Shown: positions 1 to 7,540, counted from the first letter of the stretch. The stretch: DNA of 28,529 nucleotides from an uncultured Eubacteriales bacterium (GCA_900546385.1 URCT01000020.1:1-28529), one strand, 5' to 3'. Numbers and translations are program-made. Notes: generated from the sequence alone by a model not told the origin.

Positions 1-153
1 CAGAGGTTTGCGAACCTCTGGACTCCGGGGACGATTCAAATCTCCGCTCGATTCATAATTTTCGCAGAAGTGACCGGCGTTCATCATGTAACCGGCCGCG
101 CCGGGCATTGCAAGCTTTCCGGGTATCGCCGGTGAGGCTTTGAATCGGTGCGA
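1..153. repeat. Left arm of a long imperfect inverted repeat
   Basis: This stretch is the reverse complement of 521–673. Bases 1–51 pair with 623–673 with 47 of 51 matches, 72–93 pair with 581–602 with one mismatch, 110–132 pair with 542–564 without mismatch, and 139–153 pair with 521–535 without mismatch. Weaker similarity continues inward, for example 221–229 against 447–455. Bases 1–20 also form a small hairpin of their own (CAGAGGTTTGCGAACCTCTG). The repeat begins at the first base of the window, so it may extend further left. No gene is supported here. Confidence 0.85.
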
Positions 154-520
154 AAGGGTTGCCGTAGTGCAAACGCAAGACCGATGTTTTTCGAAAAAGG
201 ATTGTTGTACTGCAAGCTCACAGTAGGTTTTCGCGGATGAAATTTGTAGCTGCACGTTAGTTTTGATGCAGTGCGAAATTGAAATTTTAGTATGCTGAAA
301 AAGTTTTTCTTTATCGGATGGTTTTTCATAAACTGAAAAAACAGCCCTTTTCCACAAAACAAAAGCATTTCTTTTTCACAAACCTTTCTATATTGCTATC
401 CAAAGCAATCCTTTTCTGCCCTCCGCTTCCCATTTCAACGCCCCTTAACCTACTGTTTGCAAAGAATGCAGCTGTTCTTTTTCTGTTCGCTCTAACTCCT
501 TGTGCTGTAAAGCCGGAACG
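154..520. other. AT-rich spacer between inverted-repeat arms, no gene seen
   Basis: This 367-base spacer separates the two arms. Its centre (about 290–420) is rich in A and T runs. Short open frames cross it on both strands, but they lack ribosome binding sites and their ends simply read the two mirror-image arms. I see no RNA gene or protein family in it. It may be the diverged inner part of two inverted copies of one repeat. Confidence 0.6.
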
Positions 521-673
521 TCGCACCGATTCAAATCATTGCCGGCGATACCCGGAAAGCTTGCGTTTTTCAGAGTAGCAGGTTACCTGATGAACGCCGG
601 TCGTTTTCGCAACAATCACGGTTCGACCGGCGATTTGAATCGTCCCCGGAGTCCAGAGGCTCGCAAGCCTCTG
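521..673. repeat. Right arm of the long inverted repeat
   Basis: This is the mirror copy of 1–153. It ends in a hairpin at 653–674 (CCAGAGGC, loop, GCCTCTGG). Where this hairpin differs from its left-hand counterpart at 1–21, the two changes are on opposite sides of the stem and keep it paired, which suggests that the hairpin is maintained. Confidence 0.85.
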
Positions 674-685
674 GTGTACTTTTGG

Positions 686-709
686 TTCTTTTCGTACAAG
701 CGAAAAGAA
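686..709. repeat. Perfect 9-bp hairpin
   Basis: TTCTTTTCG (686–694) and CGAAAAGAA (701–709) pair perfectly around the loop TACAAG. No T-tract follows on the + strand, so it is not a convincing terminator in that direction. It lies between the hairpin at 653–674 and the tandem repeat at 720. Confidence 0.7.
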
Positions 710-719
710 TAAAACCGTT

Positions 720-879
720 CCTTTTGCCGGAAACTTCGAGGTTCTGCAAACCTCGAATCAGCACACCGTAGCCGCAGCTTCGCACCGCAACAATTAAAAC
801 CTTTCAAGGGAGTTTCGAGGTTCTGCAAACCTCGAAACAGCGCACACAAACAACAAATTCGCACAATCCAATTAAATCC
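720..879. repeat. Two diverged ~79-bp tandem units, each with the same hairpin
   Basis: Unit one covers about 720–799 and unit two about 800–879. Each has a CCTTT-like beginning, then a hairpin built on TTCGAGGTT–CTGCA–AACCTCGAA (735–757, 9-bp stem; 812–838, 11-bp stem), then a CAGC(A/G)CAC stretch and an AATTAAA tail. The two hairpins are 79 bases apart. The hairpin at 653–674 lies about 80 bases earlier and may be a more diverged third unit. Confidence 0.75.
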
Positions 880-883
880 TTTT

Positions 884-1017
884 GCCGCTTCGCGGCTTCT
901 TCCAGGCGGCTTCGCCGCCTTTGAAGCTTTCCTTTCGGAAAGCTTGCCCCATTCGGGGCTGCACGCCCTGCGTGCTTTTCCGCCTTACGGCGGCCGTTTC
1001 CCGGTGGCAAAGCCGCC
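884..1017. repeat. Array of seven consecutive mini-hairpins
   Basis: Seven short palindromes follow one another with gaps of 0 to 9 bases. They are 884–896 (GCCGC/GCGGC), 904–920 (AGGCGGC/GCCGCCT), 924–945 (AAGCTTTCC/GGAAAGCTT), 946–959 (GCCCC/GGGGC), 961–975 (GCACGC/GCGTGC), 980–993 (CCGCC/GGCGG) and 1003–1017 (GGTGGC/GCCGCC, one G·T pair). Loops are 3–4 bases, often TTC-like. Stems differ in sequence, so this is a repeat of structure and not of sequence. It ends 13 bases before the ribosome binding site of the next gene. Confidence 0.85.
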
Positions 1018-1045
1018 AAAAATCACACAAAGGAGCTACGTCCAG

Positions 1046-2365
1046 ATGGTCGAGATTACCGGAATCGAAAAGAATTCTCCTGCCGCCAAAGCACATATCG
1101 TCGCCGGCGATATCCTCGTATCCATCAACGGCAATCCCATCACCGACGTCTTGGATTATCGCTTCTATATCACCGAAAAAAAGCTCGATATCACCCTTGA
1201 CCGCCGCGGCGAAACAGTGTCCGTCACCATAAAAAAACCGCAGTACGACGATATCGGTCTCGAATTTGCAACCTACCTCATGGATAAAAAGCATTCCTGC
1301 AAAAACAAATGCGTCTTCTGCTTTATCGACCAAAATCCCAAAGGAATGCGTGAGGACATCTATTTTAAGGACGACGACAGCCGCTTATCCTTCTTTTTCG
1401 GCAACTATATTACACTCACCAACCTTACGGACGCCGATATCGACCGCGTCATCAAAATGCGCATCTCCCCCATCAATATTTCGGTGCATACCACCAATCC
1501 CGAACTGCGCGTCAAAATGATGAAAAACAAGAACGCCGGCACTTCCCTTCGCTTTCTCGACAGGCTGCGCGACGGCGATATCGCCATGAACGCACAGATC
1601 GTTCTCTGTAAGGACTTAAACGACGGCGCTGAGCTTGACCGCACACTAAATGACCTTTCGGCCTATTATCCGCATATCGAAAGCATCGCCGTTGTGCCCT
1701 CCGGGCTTACCAAGCACCGCGAAGGCCTATATCCGCTCGAACCGTTTAACAAAGAGGACGCGCGCAAGGTCATCGAACAGATCGACCGCAAGCGCGCCGA
1801 AAACGAAAAGGTGTACGGTGAACGGATCATCCAAGCGGCCGATGAATGGTATCTCAAAGCCGAGCTGCCGCTTCCGGATGAATCGTATTACGACGGCTAT
1901 CCGCAGTTAGACAACGGCGTCGGCTGCATCACCAACCAAAAAGACGAGATTTCCGCAGAAATTGAAGCTTTGACGGAGGACGGCTTTTCGCTGGACACGC
2001 CGCGCGAGGTTTCGGTGGTAACGGGCATGGCGGCTTACGATTTTATCCGAAGCGCCGCCAAAAATTTAGAAAAACACTTTCCCGGCCTTACCGTTCATGT
2101 TTACGGCGTGGTCAACCGCTTTTTCGGCGAAAGCATCACCGTTTCGGGACTGTTAACCGGCGGCGATATGTACGAATATCTGAAGGGCAAGCCGCTCGGG
2201 CAGACCGTGTTCATCCCGTCTGTCACACTGCGTCATGAAGGCGATTTGTTCTTAGACAACATGAGCCTTGACGAATTTACCGAAAAGCTCGGCGTGCCGG
2301 TCGAGCCGGTTACCAACGACGGTGCGGAATTTGCGGATAAACTCACCGGCGCATACGAACAATAA
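1046..2365 (+). CDS. DUF512/PDZ radical-SAM family protein
   Basis: The 439-residue product is a putative radical-SAM enzyme of the DUF512 family, whose substrate is not known to me. An N-terminal PDZ-like segment (about 1–60, with the NSPAAKAHIVAGDILVSING region) is followed by a CX3CX2C cluster motif at C85, C89 and C92 that would bind a [4Fe-4S] cluster, and then the DUF512 region to the C-terminus. The start at 1046 is set by AGGAG at 1031–1035. An in-frame ATG at 944 would add 34 residues but would translate the hairpin array and has no ribosome binding site. The gene lies 46 bases before der, an arrangement common in Clostridia, so a role linked to ribosomes or translation is possible but inferred only from context. 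Confidence 0.9.
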   Translation: MVEITGIEKNSPAAKAHIVAGDILVSINGNPITDVLDYRFYITEKKLDITLDRRGETVSVTIKKPQYDDIGLEFATYLMDKKHSCKNKCVFCFIDQNPKGMREDIYFKDDDSRLSFFFGNYITLTNLTDADIDRVIKMRISPINISVHTTNPELRVKMMKNKNAGTSLRFLDRLRDGDIAMNAQIVLCKDLNDGAELDRTLNDLSAYYPHIESIAVVPSGLTKHREGLYPLEPFNKEDARKVIEQIDRKRAENEKVYGERIIQAADEWYLKAELPLPDESYYDGYPQLDNGVGCITNQKDEISAEIEALTEDGFSLDTPREVSVVTGMAAYDFIRSAAKNLEKHFPGLTVHVYGVVNRFFGESITVSGLLTGGDMYEYLKGKPLGQTVFIPSVTLRHEGDLFLDNMSLDEFTEKLGVPVEPVTNDGAEFADKLTGAYEQ

Positions 2366-2411
2366 ATCAAATACGTTTTTACTTCAAGCATCCCGTAAAG
2401 GAGGAATTCCT

Positions 2412-3740
2412 ATGGCAAAACCGGTTGTAGCAATTGTCGGCCGTCCGAATGTCGGCAAAAGCACCTTTTTCAACAAAGTGGTCGGCAAGCGTATCGCCAT
2501 TGTCGAGGACACGCCGGGCGTCACGCGCGACCGACTGTATTTCGAGGTCGAATGGTGCGGCCGAAAAATGATGATGATCGATACCGGCGGTATCGAACCC
2601 GACACCAACGACGCCATGATGACTCATATCAAAACCCAAGCCGAGCTTGCCATCGAACACGCCGACGTGATTTTGTTTTTGACCGACATCCGTGCCGGCG
2701 TCACGGCGGATGACCGTGAGATCGCGTCGATGCTGCGCAAAAGCGGAAAGCCGGTTGTGCTTTGTGTCAACAAGGTAGACTCGGTCGGTGCACCGCCGCC
2801 CGAGATTTACGAATTCTATGAATTGGGACTCGACGAGCCGTATGCCGTCAGCTCGGTACACGGCACCGGAACGGGCGATATTCTCGAAAAGGTCTGTGAG
2901 CTGCTGCCGGAGGAGGTCGAACCTGAAGAGGACGACGACACCGTAAAGGTCGCGCTCATCGGCCGTCCGAACGCCGGAAAAAGCTCGCTTGTCAACCGGA
3001 TTATCGGTTCGGAACGCATGATCGTTTCGGAGGTTGCCGGAACGACGCGCGACGCGATCGACTCCACCTTTGAAAATGAATACGGCAAATATGTCTTTAT
3101 CGACACCGCCGGTATCCGCAAAACCGGAAAAATCGGCGACAGCATCGAAAAATACAGCATTTTGCGTGCCGAAATGGCCGTTGACCGCAGTGACGTGTGC
3201 CTCATCCTCATCGACGCCACCGAGGGTGTGACCGCCCAGGATGAACGCGTCGCCGGTATTGCGCACGAAAGCGGAAAAGCCTGCATCATTGTCATCAATA
3301 AGTGGGATTTGATTGAAAAAGACACCAAGACCATGGACGAGTTCCGCAAGGATGTGTACACGGCACTGTCGTATATGACCTATGCGCCGATTGTGTTCAT
3401 TTCCGCCAAGACCGGACAGCGCGTCAACCGCCTGTTCGAGCTTATCAACTATGTCAACGACCAAGCCGCCATGCGCATTTCAACGGGTATGCTCAACGAC
3501 GTTCTCGGCGACGCCACCACGCGCGTTCAACCGCCGACCGATAAGGGAAAACGCTTGAAGATCTACTACATGACCCAGACCGGCATCAAAGCGCCGACCT
3601 TTGTCATTTTTTGCAACGACGCGGAGCTGTTCCATTTTTCGTATCAGCGTTATATTGAAAACAAGCTGCGCGAAACCTTTGGCTTTGAGGGAACGCCGAT
3701 TAAACTTGTCATCCGCGAAAAGGGCGAATCGCAGGCATAG
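2412..3740 (+). CDS. der: Ribosome-assembly GTPase Der (EngA)
   Basis: Der is a double-GTPase needed for late assembly of the 50S ribosomal subunit. The 442-residue protein shows two GTP-binding domains. The first has GRPNVGKS at 10–17, DTGG at 57–60 and NKVD at 120–123. The second has GRPNAGKS at 184–191, DTAG at 231–234 and NKWD at 296–299. An acidic linker (about 167–176) joins them, and a KH-like C-terminal domain follows. The length is normal for the family. A strong AAAGGAGG at 2397–2404 fixes the start, so a longer frame opening inside the upstream gene is not the true one. It is probably co-transcribed with the DUF512 gene and ends before a clear terminator. Confidence 0.98.
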   Translation: MAKPVVAIVGRPNVGKSTFFNKVVGKRIAIVEDTPGVTRDRLYFEVEWCGRKMMMIDTGGIEPDTNDAMMTHIKTQAELAIEHADVILFLTDIRAGVTADDREIASMLRKSGKPVVLCVNKVDSVGAPPPEIYEFYELGLDEPYAVSSVHGTGTGDILEKVCELLPEEVEPEEDDDTVKVALIGRPNAGKSSLVNRIIGSERMIVSEVAGTTRDAIDSTFENEYGKYVFIDTAGIRKTGKIGDSIEKYSILRAEMAVDRSDVCLILIDATEGVTAQDERVAGIAHESGKACIIVINKWDLIEKDTKTMDEFRKDVYTALSYMTYAPIVFISAKTGQRVNRLFELINYVNDQAAMRISTGMLNDVLGDATTRVQPPTDKGKRLKIYYMTQTGIKAPTFVIFCNDAELFHFSYQRYIENKLRETFGFEGTPIKLVIREKGESQA

Positions 3741-3774
3741 CCGCCCGGTTTTACACAGAATATACACGCCTTTG

Positions 3775-3817
3775 CCGCGCCGGAATGCCGATTCCGACGC
3801 GGTTTTTGTCGTTTTTT
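3775..3817 (+). terminator. Rho-independent terminator after der
   Basis: CCGCG-C-CGGAAT (3775–3786) pairs with ATTCCG-A-CGCGG (3791–3802) around the loop GCCG, giving 11 pairs with one mismatch. TTTTT (3803–3807) and a second T run (3812–3817) follow. It separates der from the phosphate operon. Confidence 0.85.
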
Positions 3818-3877
3818 GCCGCTTGCTTTGTAAAATCCGCCGCATTTTCTTTTTATCATGATTTAACAGCACCGTGC

Positions 3878-3906
3878 TTTGGTTTTTTACAAACCTGCCG
3901 TATTCT
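3878..3906 (+). promoter_or_regulatory. Possible pstS promoter
   Basis: A −10-like TATTCT (3901–3906) lies 17 bases after TTTGGT (3878–3883). The −35 box is poor, as expected for an activator-dependent promoter. TTAACA (3863–3868) and TTTACA (3886–3891) resemble Gram-positive PhoP half-sites (TT[A/T/C]ACA) and are 23 bases apart, about two helical turns. Phosphate control is plausible but unproven. Confidence 0.35.
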
Positions 3907-3956
3907 GTAACCGTACCAAGGAAAAAACAAAAAATCAAACTGAAGGAGTTTTGATC

Positions 3957-4793
3957 ATGAAAAAGAGAATTTTAACCGTACTCGCTGCCGCTGCACTCAC
4001 AGCAGCCACTCTTGTTTCCTGCGGAAAGCAGAACAACACCATCACCGTTGTCAGCCGTGAAGACGGTTCCGGCACACGCGGCGCCTTCACCGAGCTGATG
4101 GGTATCGACAAGGACGGCACCGACAGAACCTATGCCAAAGCCGAGATTTCCAACAGCACCTCGGTCGTCATTTCCACGGTCGCCGGCAACAAAAACGCCA
4201 TCGGCTACATTTCGCTCGGTTCGTTAAATGATTCGGTCAAGGCCGTAAAGGTGGACAATGTGGAAGCCACAGTGGTCAACGTCAAGAACGGTTCGTATAA
4301 AATCTCCCGTCCGTTTATCATCGCCACCAAGGACGAGATAAGCGACCTTGCCGCCGACTTCATCAAATTCATCCTCAGCGACGACGGACAGGCCATTGTT
4401 TCCGAAAAATACATCACCATCGGCGGAAATGGCGCATATACGGCTTCCGGCCTTTCGGGCAAGGTAACGCTTGCCGGTTCGACCTCGGTTTCGCCGCTCA
4501 TGGATGAGCTTGCCGCCGCCTACAAAGCACTCAATCCCGATGTGACCATCGAAATCCAACAGAGCGGTTCAGGTGCCGGTATCCAGAGCGCCATCGAGGG
4601 CGTGTGCGATATCGGTATGTCCTCGCGTGAACTCAAGGACAGCGAAAAAGAAGCCGGTCTGACCCCGACTGTCATGGCTCTCGACGGAATCGCCGTCATT
4701 GTCAACAAAGATAACAGCGTTGATGCTTTAAGCTCCGAACAGATTCAGAGCATCTACGTCGGCGAAACCACCTCTTGGGCTGACGTGAAATAA
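3957..4793 (+). CDS. pstS: Phosphate-binding lipoprotein PstS, circularly permuted
   Basis: This 278-residue lipoprotein should capture phosphate outside the membrane and deliver it to PstC/PstA. A lysine-start signal peptide ends in a lipobox LVSC with C22 as the lipid-modified residue. The order of family motifs is unusual. SREDGSGTRGAF (33–44), NAIGYISLGSL (80–90) and SRPF...ADFIKFILSDDGQ (118–145), which belong to the second half of ordinary PstS, come first. GKVTLAGSTSVSPL (168–181), QQSGSGAGIQ (201–210), DIGMSSREL (218–226) and DGIAVIVN (243–250), which belong to the first half, come last. The protein ends at TSWADVK, where ordinary PstS would continue into the REDGSGTR segment. The set is complete, so this looks like a circular permutation and not a fragment. 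AAGGAG at 3943–3948 fixes the start. Confidence 0.92.
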   Translation: MKKRILTVLAAAALTAATLVSCGKQNNTITVVSREDGSGTRGAFTELMGIDKDGTDRTYAKAEISNSTSVVISTVAGNKNAIGYISLGSLNDSVKAVKVDNVEATVVNVKNGSYKISRPFIIATKDEISDLAADFIKFILSDDGQAIVSEKYITIGGNGAYTASGLSGKVTLAGSTSVSPLMDELAAAYKALNPDVTIEIQQSGSGAGIQSAIEGVCDIGMSSRELKDSEKEAGLTPTVMALDGIAVIVNKDNSVDALSSEQIQSIYVGETTSWADVK

Positions 4794-4807
4794 AAACGGT
4801 GAGTGCC

Positions 4808-5713
4808 ATGAAACACCTTCCGGAAGCCGTCCCGGCCAAGAGCAAGGATCCGACCGAAAACCGCTTTTTCCGCTTCAAGGAAAGTGCCATGAAATGCCTG
4901 TTTTTCCTTTCGGCTCTTACATCGATCGCCGCCGTGCTTGCCATCTGTGCGTTTCTCTTTGCCGGAGGCGTTCCGGCCATGCGTGAAATCGGTTTTGTGC
5001 AGTTCTTAAGCGGCCGCGTTTGGAAGCCGACCGAAGGGATCTACGGGATTTTCCCGATGATCATCGGCAGTCTTTATGTGACAGCCGGAGCCGCACTCAT
5101 CGGTGTGCCGATTGCCGTGTTCTGCGCCGCGTATCTTGCCTGCTTCTGTCCGCCGAAGCTTTATAAAATCCTCAAGCCCATGACCGAGCTGCTTGCCGGA
5201 ATCCCGTCGATCGTCTACGGCTTTTTCGGACTCACCGTGCTTGTGCCGCTCATGCAGACACTCACCGGCACAAGCGGCAAGGGCATGGTCACAGCCTCGA
5301 TCCTTCTTGGTATTATGATTCTGCCGACCGTCATCGGCGTTGCGGAAAGTGCGCTTCGCGCCGTACCGAACGCTTATGAAGAAGGCGCACGCGCGCTTGG
5401 CGCGACCAAAGAGCAAAGCGTGTTCTTTGTGCGGCTTCCGGCGGCCAAAAGCGGCGTGTTTTCCGGTGTGATTCTCGGTATCGGACGCGCTATCGGCGAA
5501 ACCATGGCCGTAGTCATGATTGCCGGAAATCAAGCGGTTTTGCCCGAAAATCTCACCGACGGCGTGCGCACGCTCACAGCCAACATTGTGCTTGAAATGG
5601 CCTATGCCGATTTCGGCCTGCACCGCGGTGCGCTGATTGCCACTGCCGTGGTGTTATTCGTCTTTATCCTTTTCATCAACCTATCCTTTTCCCTTATGCG
5701 GAAAAAATCCTAA
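4808..5713 (+). CDS. pstC: Phosphate ABC transporter permease PstC
   Basis: This is one of two membrane subunits that form the phosphate channel of the Pst importer. The 301-residue protein has a first hydrophobic helix at about 25–50 and five further membrane segments. The permease EAA loop (EEGARALGATKEQSVFFVRLP) is the contact site for the ATPase. Phrases such as ELLAGIPSIVYGFFGL and GIGRAIGETMAVVMIAGN are typical of PstC. I chose ATG 4808; a GTG at 4799 in the same frame would add three residues. The Shine-Dalgarno is weak (GGTGAG overlapping that GTG), and only 14 bases separate the gene from pstS, so coupling to pstS translation is likely. Confidence 0.95.
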   Translation: MKHLPEAVPAKSKDPTENRFFRFKESAMKCLFFLSALTSIAAVLAICAFLFAGGVPAMREIGFVQFLSGRVWKPTEGIYGIFPMIIGSLYVTAGAALIGVPIAVFCAAYLACFCPPKLYKILKPMTELLAGIPSIVYGFFGLTVLVPLMQTLTGTSGKGMVTASILLGIMILPTVIGVAESALRAVPNAYEEGARALGATKEQSVFFVRLPAAKSGVFSGVILGIGRAIGETMAVVMIAGNQAVLPENLTDGVRTLTANIVLEMAYADFGLHRGALIATAVVLFVFILFINLSFSLMRKKS

Positions 5714-5730
5714 GCAAACGGGGTTATACC

Positions 5731-6651
5731 ATGAATTTAACGCTTTCCAAATCCTCTTTTTCCGGAAGAAGCCACGCCGAACGTGTTGCCAAAGCCAAAG
5801 AAAGACTGCATTCCGACACGCCGCGCATGGCATCCACCCGGCTGCTTCGCGGCCTTACCGGGCTTTCGGTTTTCGCGGCGGTCTTCACGCTCATCTTTCT
5901 GATCGGCTACATTGTCGTCAAAGGTGTTCCGAATCTGCGCCCGTCGGTGTTCGCCCTTGAATACACGCCGGAAAACGTCTCCATGCTGCCGTCAATCATC
6001 AGCACGTTACTCATGACGCTTTTCACGCTTGCGTTGTCCGTGCCGGTCGGCATTTTTGCAGCCGTCTATTTGACCGAATATGCCGCAAGAGGCTCGAAAG
6101 CGGTAAAAGTCATCCGTCTTGCCACCGAAACGCTTTCGGGCATTCCGTCGATTGTTTACGGGTTGTTCGGCTATTTATGCTTTGTCATTGCGTTCCGTTG
6201 GGAATACTCGTTTCTCGCCGGTGCGTGTACGCTTGCCATCATGATTCTGCCGCTCATCGTACGTACCGGTGAAGAAGCCTTGCTTGCCGTGCCGGACAGC
6301 TACCGAGAGGCCTCCTTCGGACTCGGCGCCGGAAAGCTGCGCACCATCTTCCGCGTGGTTCTGCCCAATGCCGCAAGCGGCATTTTGGCCGGCGTGATTC
6401 TGTCGGTCGGCCGCATTGTCGGTGAAAGCGCGGCACTCATCTTTACCGCAGGCACCGTGCCGCAGGTGCCGAAAGGTCTGTTTTCCTCCGCACGCACGCT
6501 GTCGGTGCACTTATATGCCCTCATTTCCGAAGGCTTGTATACGAACCAAGCGTATGCGACGGCGTTTGTCCTTTTGGTGATGGTGGTTTTCATCAATGCT
6601 CTGTCTTATGCGGCGGCAAAAGGGCTTACCAAAACCAACGTGTCTCAATAA
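5731..6651 (+). CDS. pstA: Phosphate ABC transporter permease PstA
   Basis: This is the second membrane subunit of the Pst phosphate importer. The 306-residue protein has a charged cytoplasmic head of about 40 residues, then six hydrophobic segments starting near 46. ETLSGIPSIVYGLFGYLCFV and SYREASFGLGAGKLRTIFRVVLP (the EAA loop) match PstA, as does VGRIVGESAALIFTAG. The gene follows pstC by 17 bases and precedes pstB by 18, as expected for one operon. The ribosome binding site (ACGGGG) is modest. The long charged N-terminus is slightly unusual but starts at a reasonable ATG. Confidence 0.95.
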   Translation: MNLTLSKSSFSGRSHAERVAKAKERLHSDTPRMASTRLLRGLTGLSVFAAVFTLIFLIGYIVVKGVPNLRPSVFALEYTPENVSMLPSIISTLLMTLFTLALSVPVGIFAAVYLTEYAARGSKAVKVIRLATETLSGIPSIVYGLFGYLCFVIAFRWEYSFLAGACTLAIMILPLIVRTGEEALLAVPDSYREASFGLGAGKLRTIFRVVLPNAASGILAGVILSVGRIVGESAALIFTAGTVPQVPKGLFSSARTLSVHLYALISEGLYTNQAYATAFVLLVMVVFINALSYAAAKGLTKTNVSQ

Positions 6652-6669
6652 CCGAAAGGCGGTGTTTCT

Positions 6670-7440
6670 ATGTCGGAAAACTCCGAATCCAAAGCCAAAA
6701 TCGAAGTGCAGCACTTAAATCTGTTTTACGGCTCGTTTCAAGCCTTAAAGGACGTGTCGCTTTCCATGGAGGATAAACAGGTCACGGCCTTTATCGGCCC
6801 ATCCGGCTGCGGCAAATCAACGCTTTTGAAAACCATCAACCGCATGAACGACCTCGTCGAGAACTGCCGCATTGACGGAAAGGTTCTCTTGGACGGCAAA
6901 GACGTGTATGCCGACATCAATGTCAACACGCTGCGCAAGCGCGTCGGCATGGTGTTCCAAAAGCCGAATCCTTTTCCCATGAGCATCTACGACAACATTG
7001 CCTATGGTCCGCGCACACACGGCGTTAAAGCCAAAAGCGTGCTTGACGAAATCGTGGAAAAGGCTCTTGTCGATGCCGCTCTCTGGAACGAAGTCAAGGA
7101 TCGCTTAAAAAAGGACGCCACCGGCCTTTCCGGCGGCCAACAGCAGCGGCTTTGCATTGCCCGTGCGCTTGCCGTTGAGCCGGAGGTGCTTCTCATGGAT
7201 GAGCCGACCTCGGCACTTGACCCGATCTCCACGGCAAAAATCGAAGAGCTGACGCTGGAACTCAAGAAGAACTACACCATCATCATTGTTACGCACAATA
7301 TGCAGCAAGCCAAACGCATTTCAGATAAAACCGCCTTTTTCTTGCTCGGCGAAATGGTGGAATTTGATACAACCGATACAATTTTCACCGCACCGCATGA
7401 CACGCGTACCGCCGATTATGTTTGCGGCCGCTTCGGTTAA
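6670..7440 (+). CDS. pstB: Phosphate ABC transporter ATPase PstB
   Basis: PstB hydrolyses ATP to drive phosphate uptake through PstC/PstA. The 256-residue protein has Walker A GPSGCGKST (43–51), the signature LSGGQ (153–157), Walker B LLMDEP (174–179) and a switch histidine in IIVTHNMQQAKR. The phrase VGMVFQKPNPFPMSIYDNIAYGPR surrounding the Q-loop is diagnostic of PstB. The start follows AAAGGCGGT by a normal distance. It is the last gene of the operon: a terminator follows and no phoU is present before the next promoter. Confidence 0.98.
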   Translation: MSENSESKAKIEVQHLNLFYGSFQALKDVSLSMEDKQVTAFIGPSGCGKSTLLKTINRMNDLVENCRIDGKVLLDGKDVYADINVNTLRKRVGMVFQKPNPFPMSIYDNIAYGPRTHGVKAKSVLDEIVEKALVDAALWNEVKDRLKKDATGLSGGQQQRLCIARALAVEPEVLLMDEPTSALDPISTAKIEELTLELKKNYTIIIVTHNMQQAKRISDKTAFFLLGEMVEFDTTDTIFTAPHDTRTADYVCGRFG

Positions 7441-7505
7441 GCCGAAAAAACGACCGTTTTCGCACCTTTGTTTTCCTCCAATTTCCTATTTTTCTTTTCC
7501 CTCGG

Positions 7506-7540
7506 ACGATTCTTTCAAAAAAAGGATCGTTTTTTTGTTT
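7506..7540 (+). terminator. Terminator after the pst operon
   Basis: ACGATTCT (7506–7513) pairs with AGGATCGT (7523–7530), one G·U included, around a nine-base A-rich loop. The run TTTTTTT starting at 7530, followed by GTTTTT, completes it. The stem is weaker than that at 3775 but correctly placed. Confidence 0.7.

Noticed and set aside
84..578. Two outward-facing small open frames (84–368 minus, 318–578 plus) sharing an RTDS…RRYPESL ending
   Set aside because: The shared ending is produced by the mirrored arms of the inverted repeat; there are no ribosome binding sites, and the middle parts are unlike each other and low in complexity.
686..709. Terminator of an upstream gene
   Set aside because: The stem is perfect but no T-tract follows on the + strand, and no gene precedes it in the window.
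653..1017. CRISPR array
   Set aside because: The repeats are hairpins of differing sequence and size with tiny or no spacers; there is no constant direct repeat with regular unique spacers.
2379..3464. Long open frame (361 codons) on the minus strand opposite der
   Set aside because: It is fully antisense to a clear Der protein and has no family resemblance; long antisense frames are common in GC-biased coding DNA.
3957..4793. PstS as a broken or frameshifted gene
   Set aside because: Signal peptide, lipobox, and both halves with all family motifs are intact in one frame; the order is rotated, and nothing is missing.
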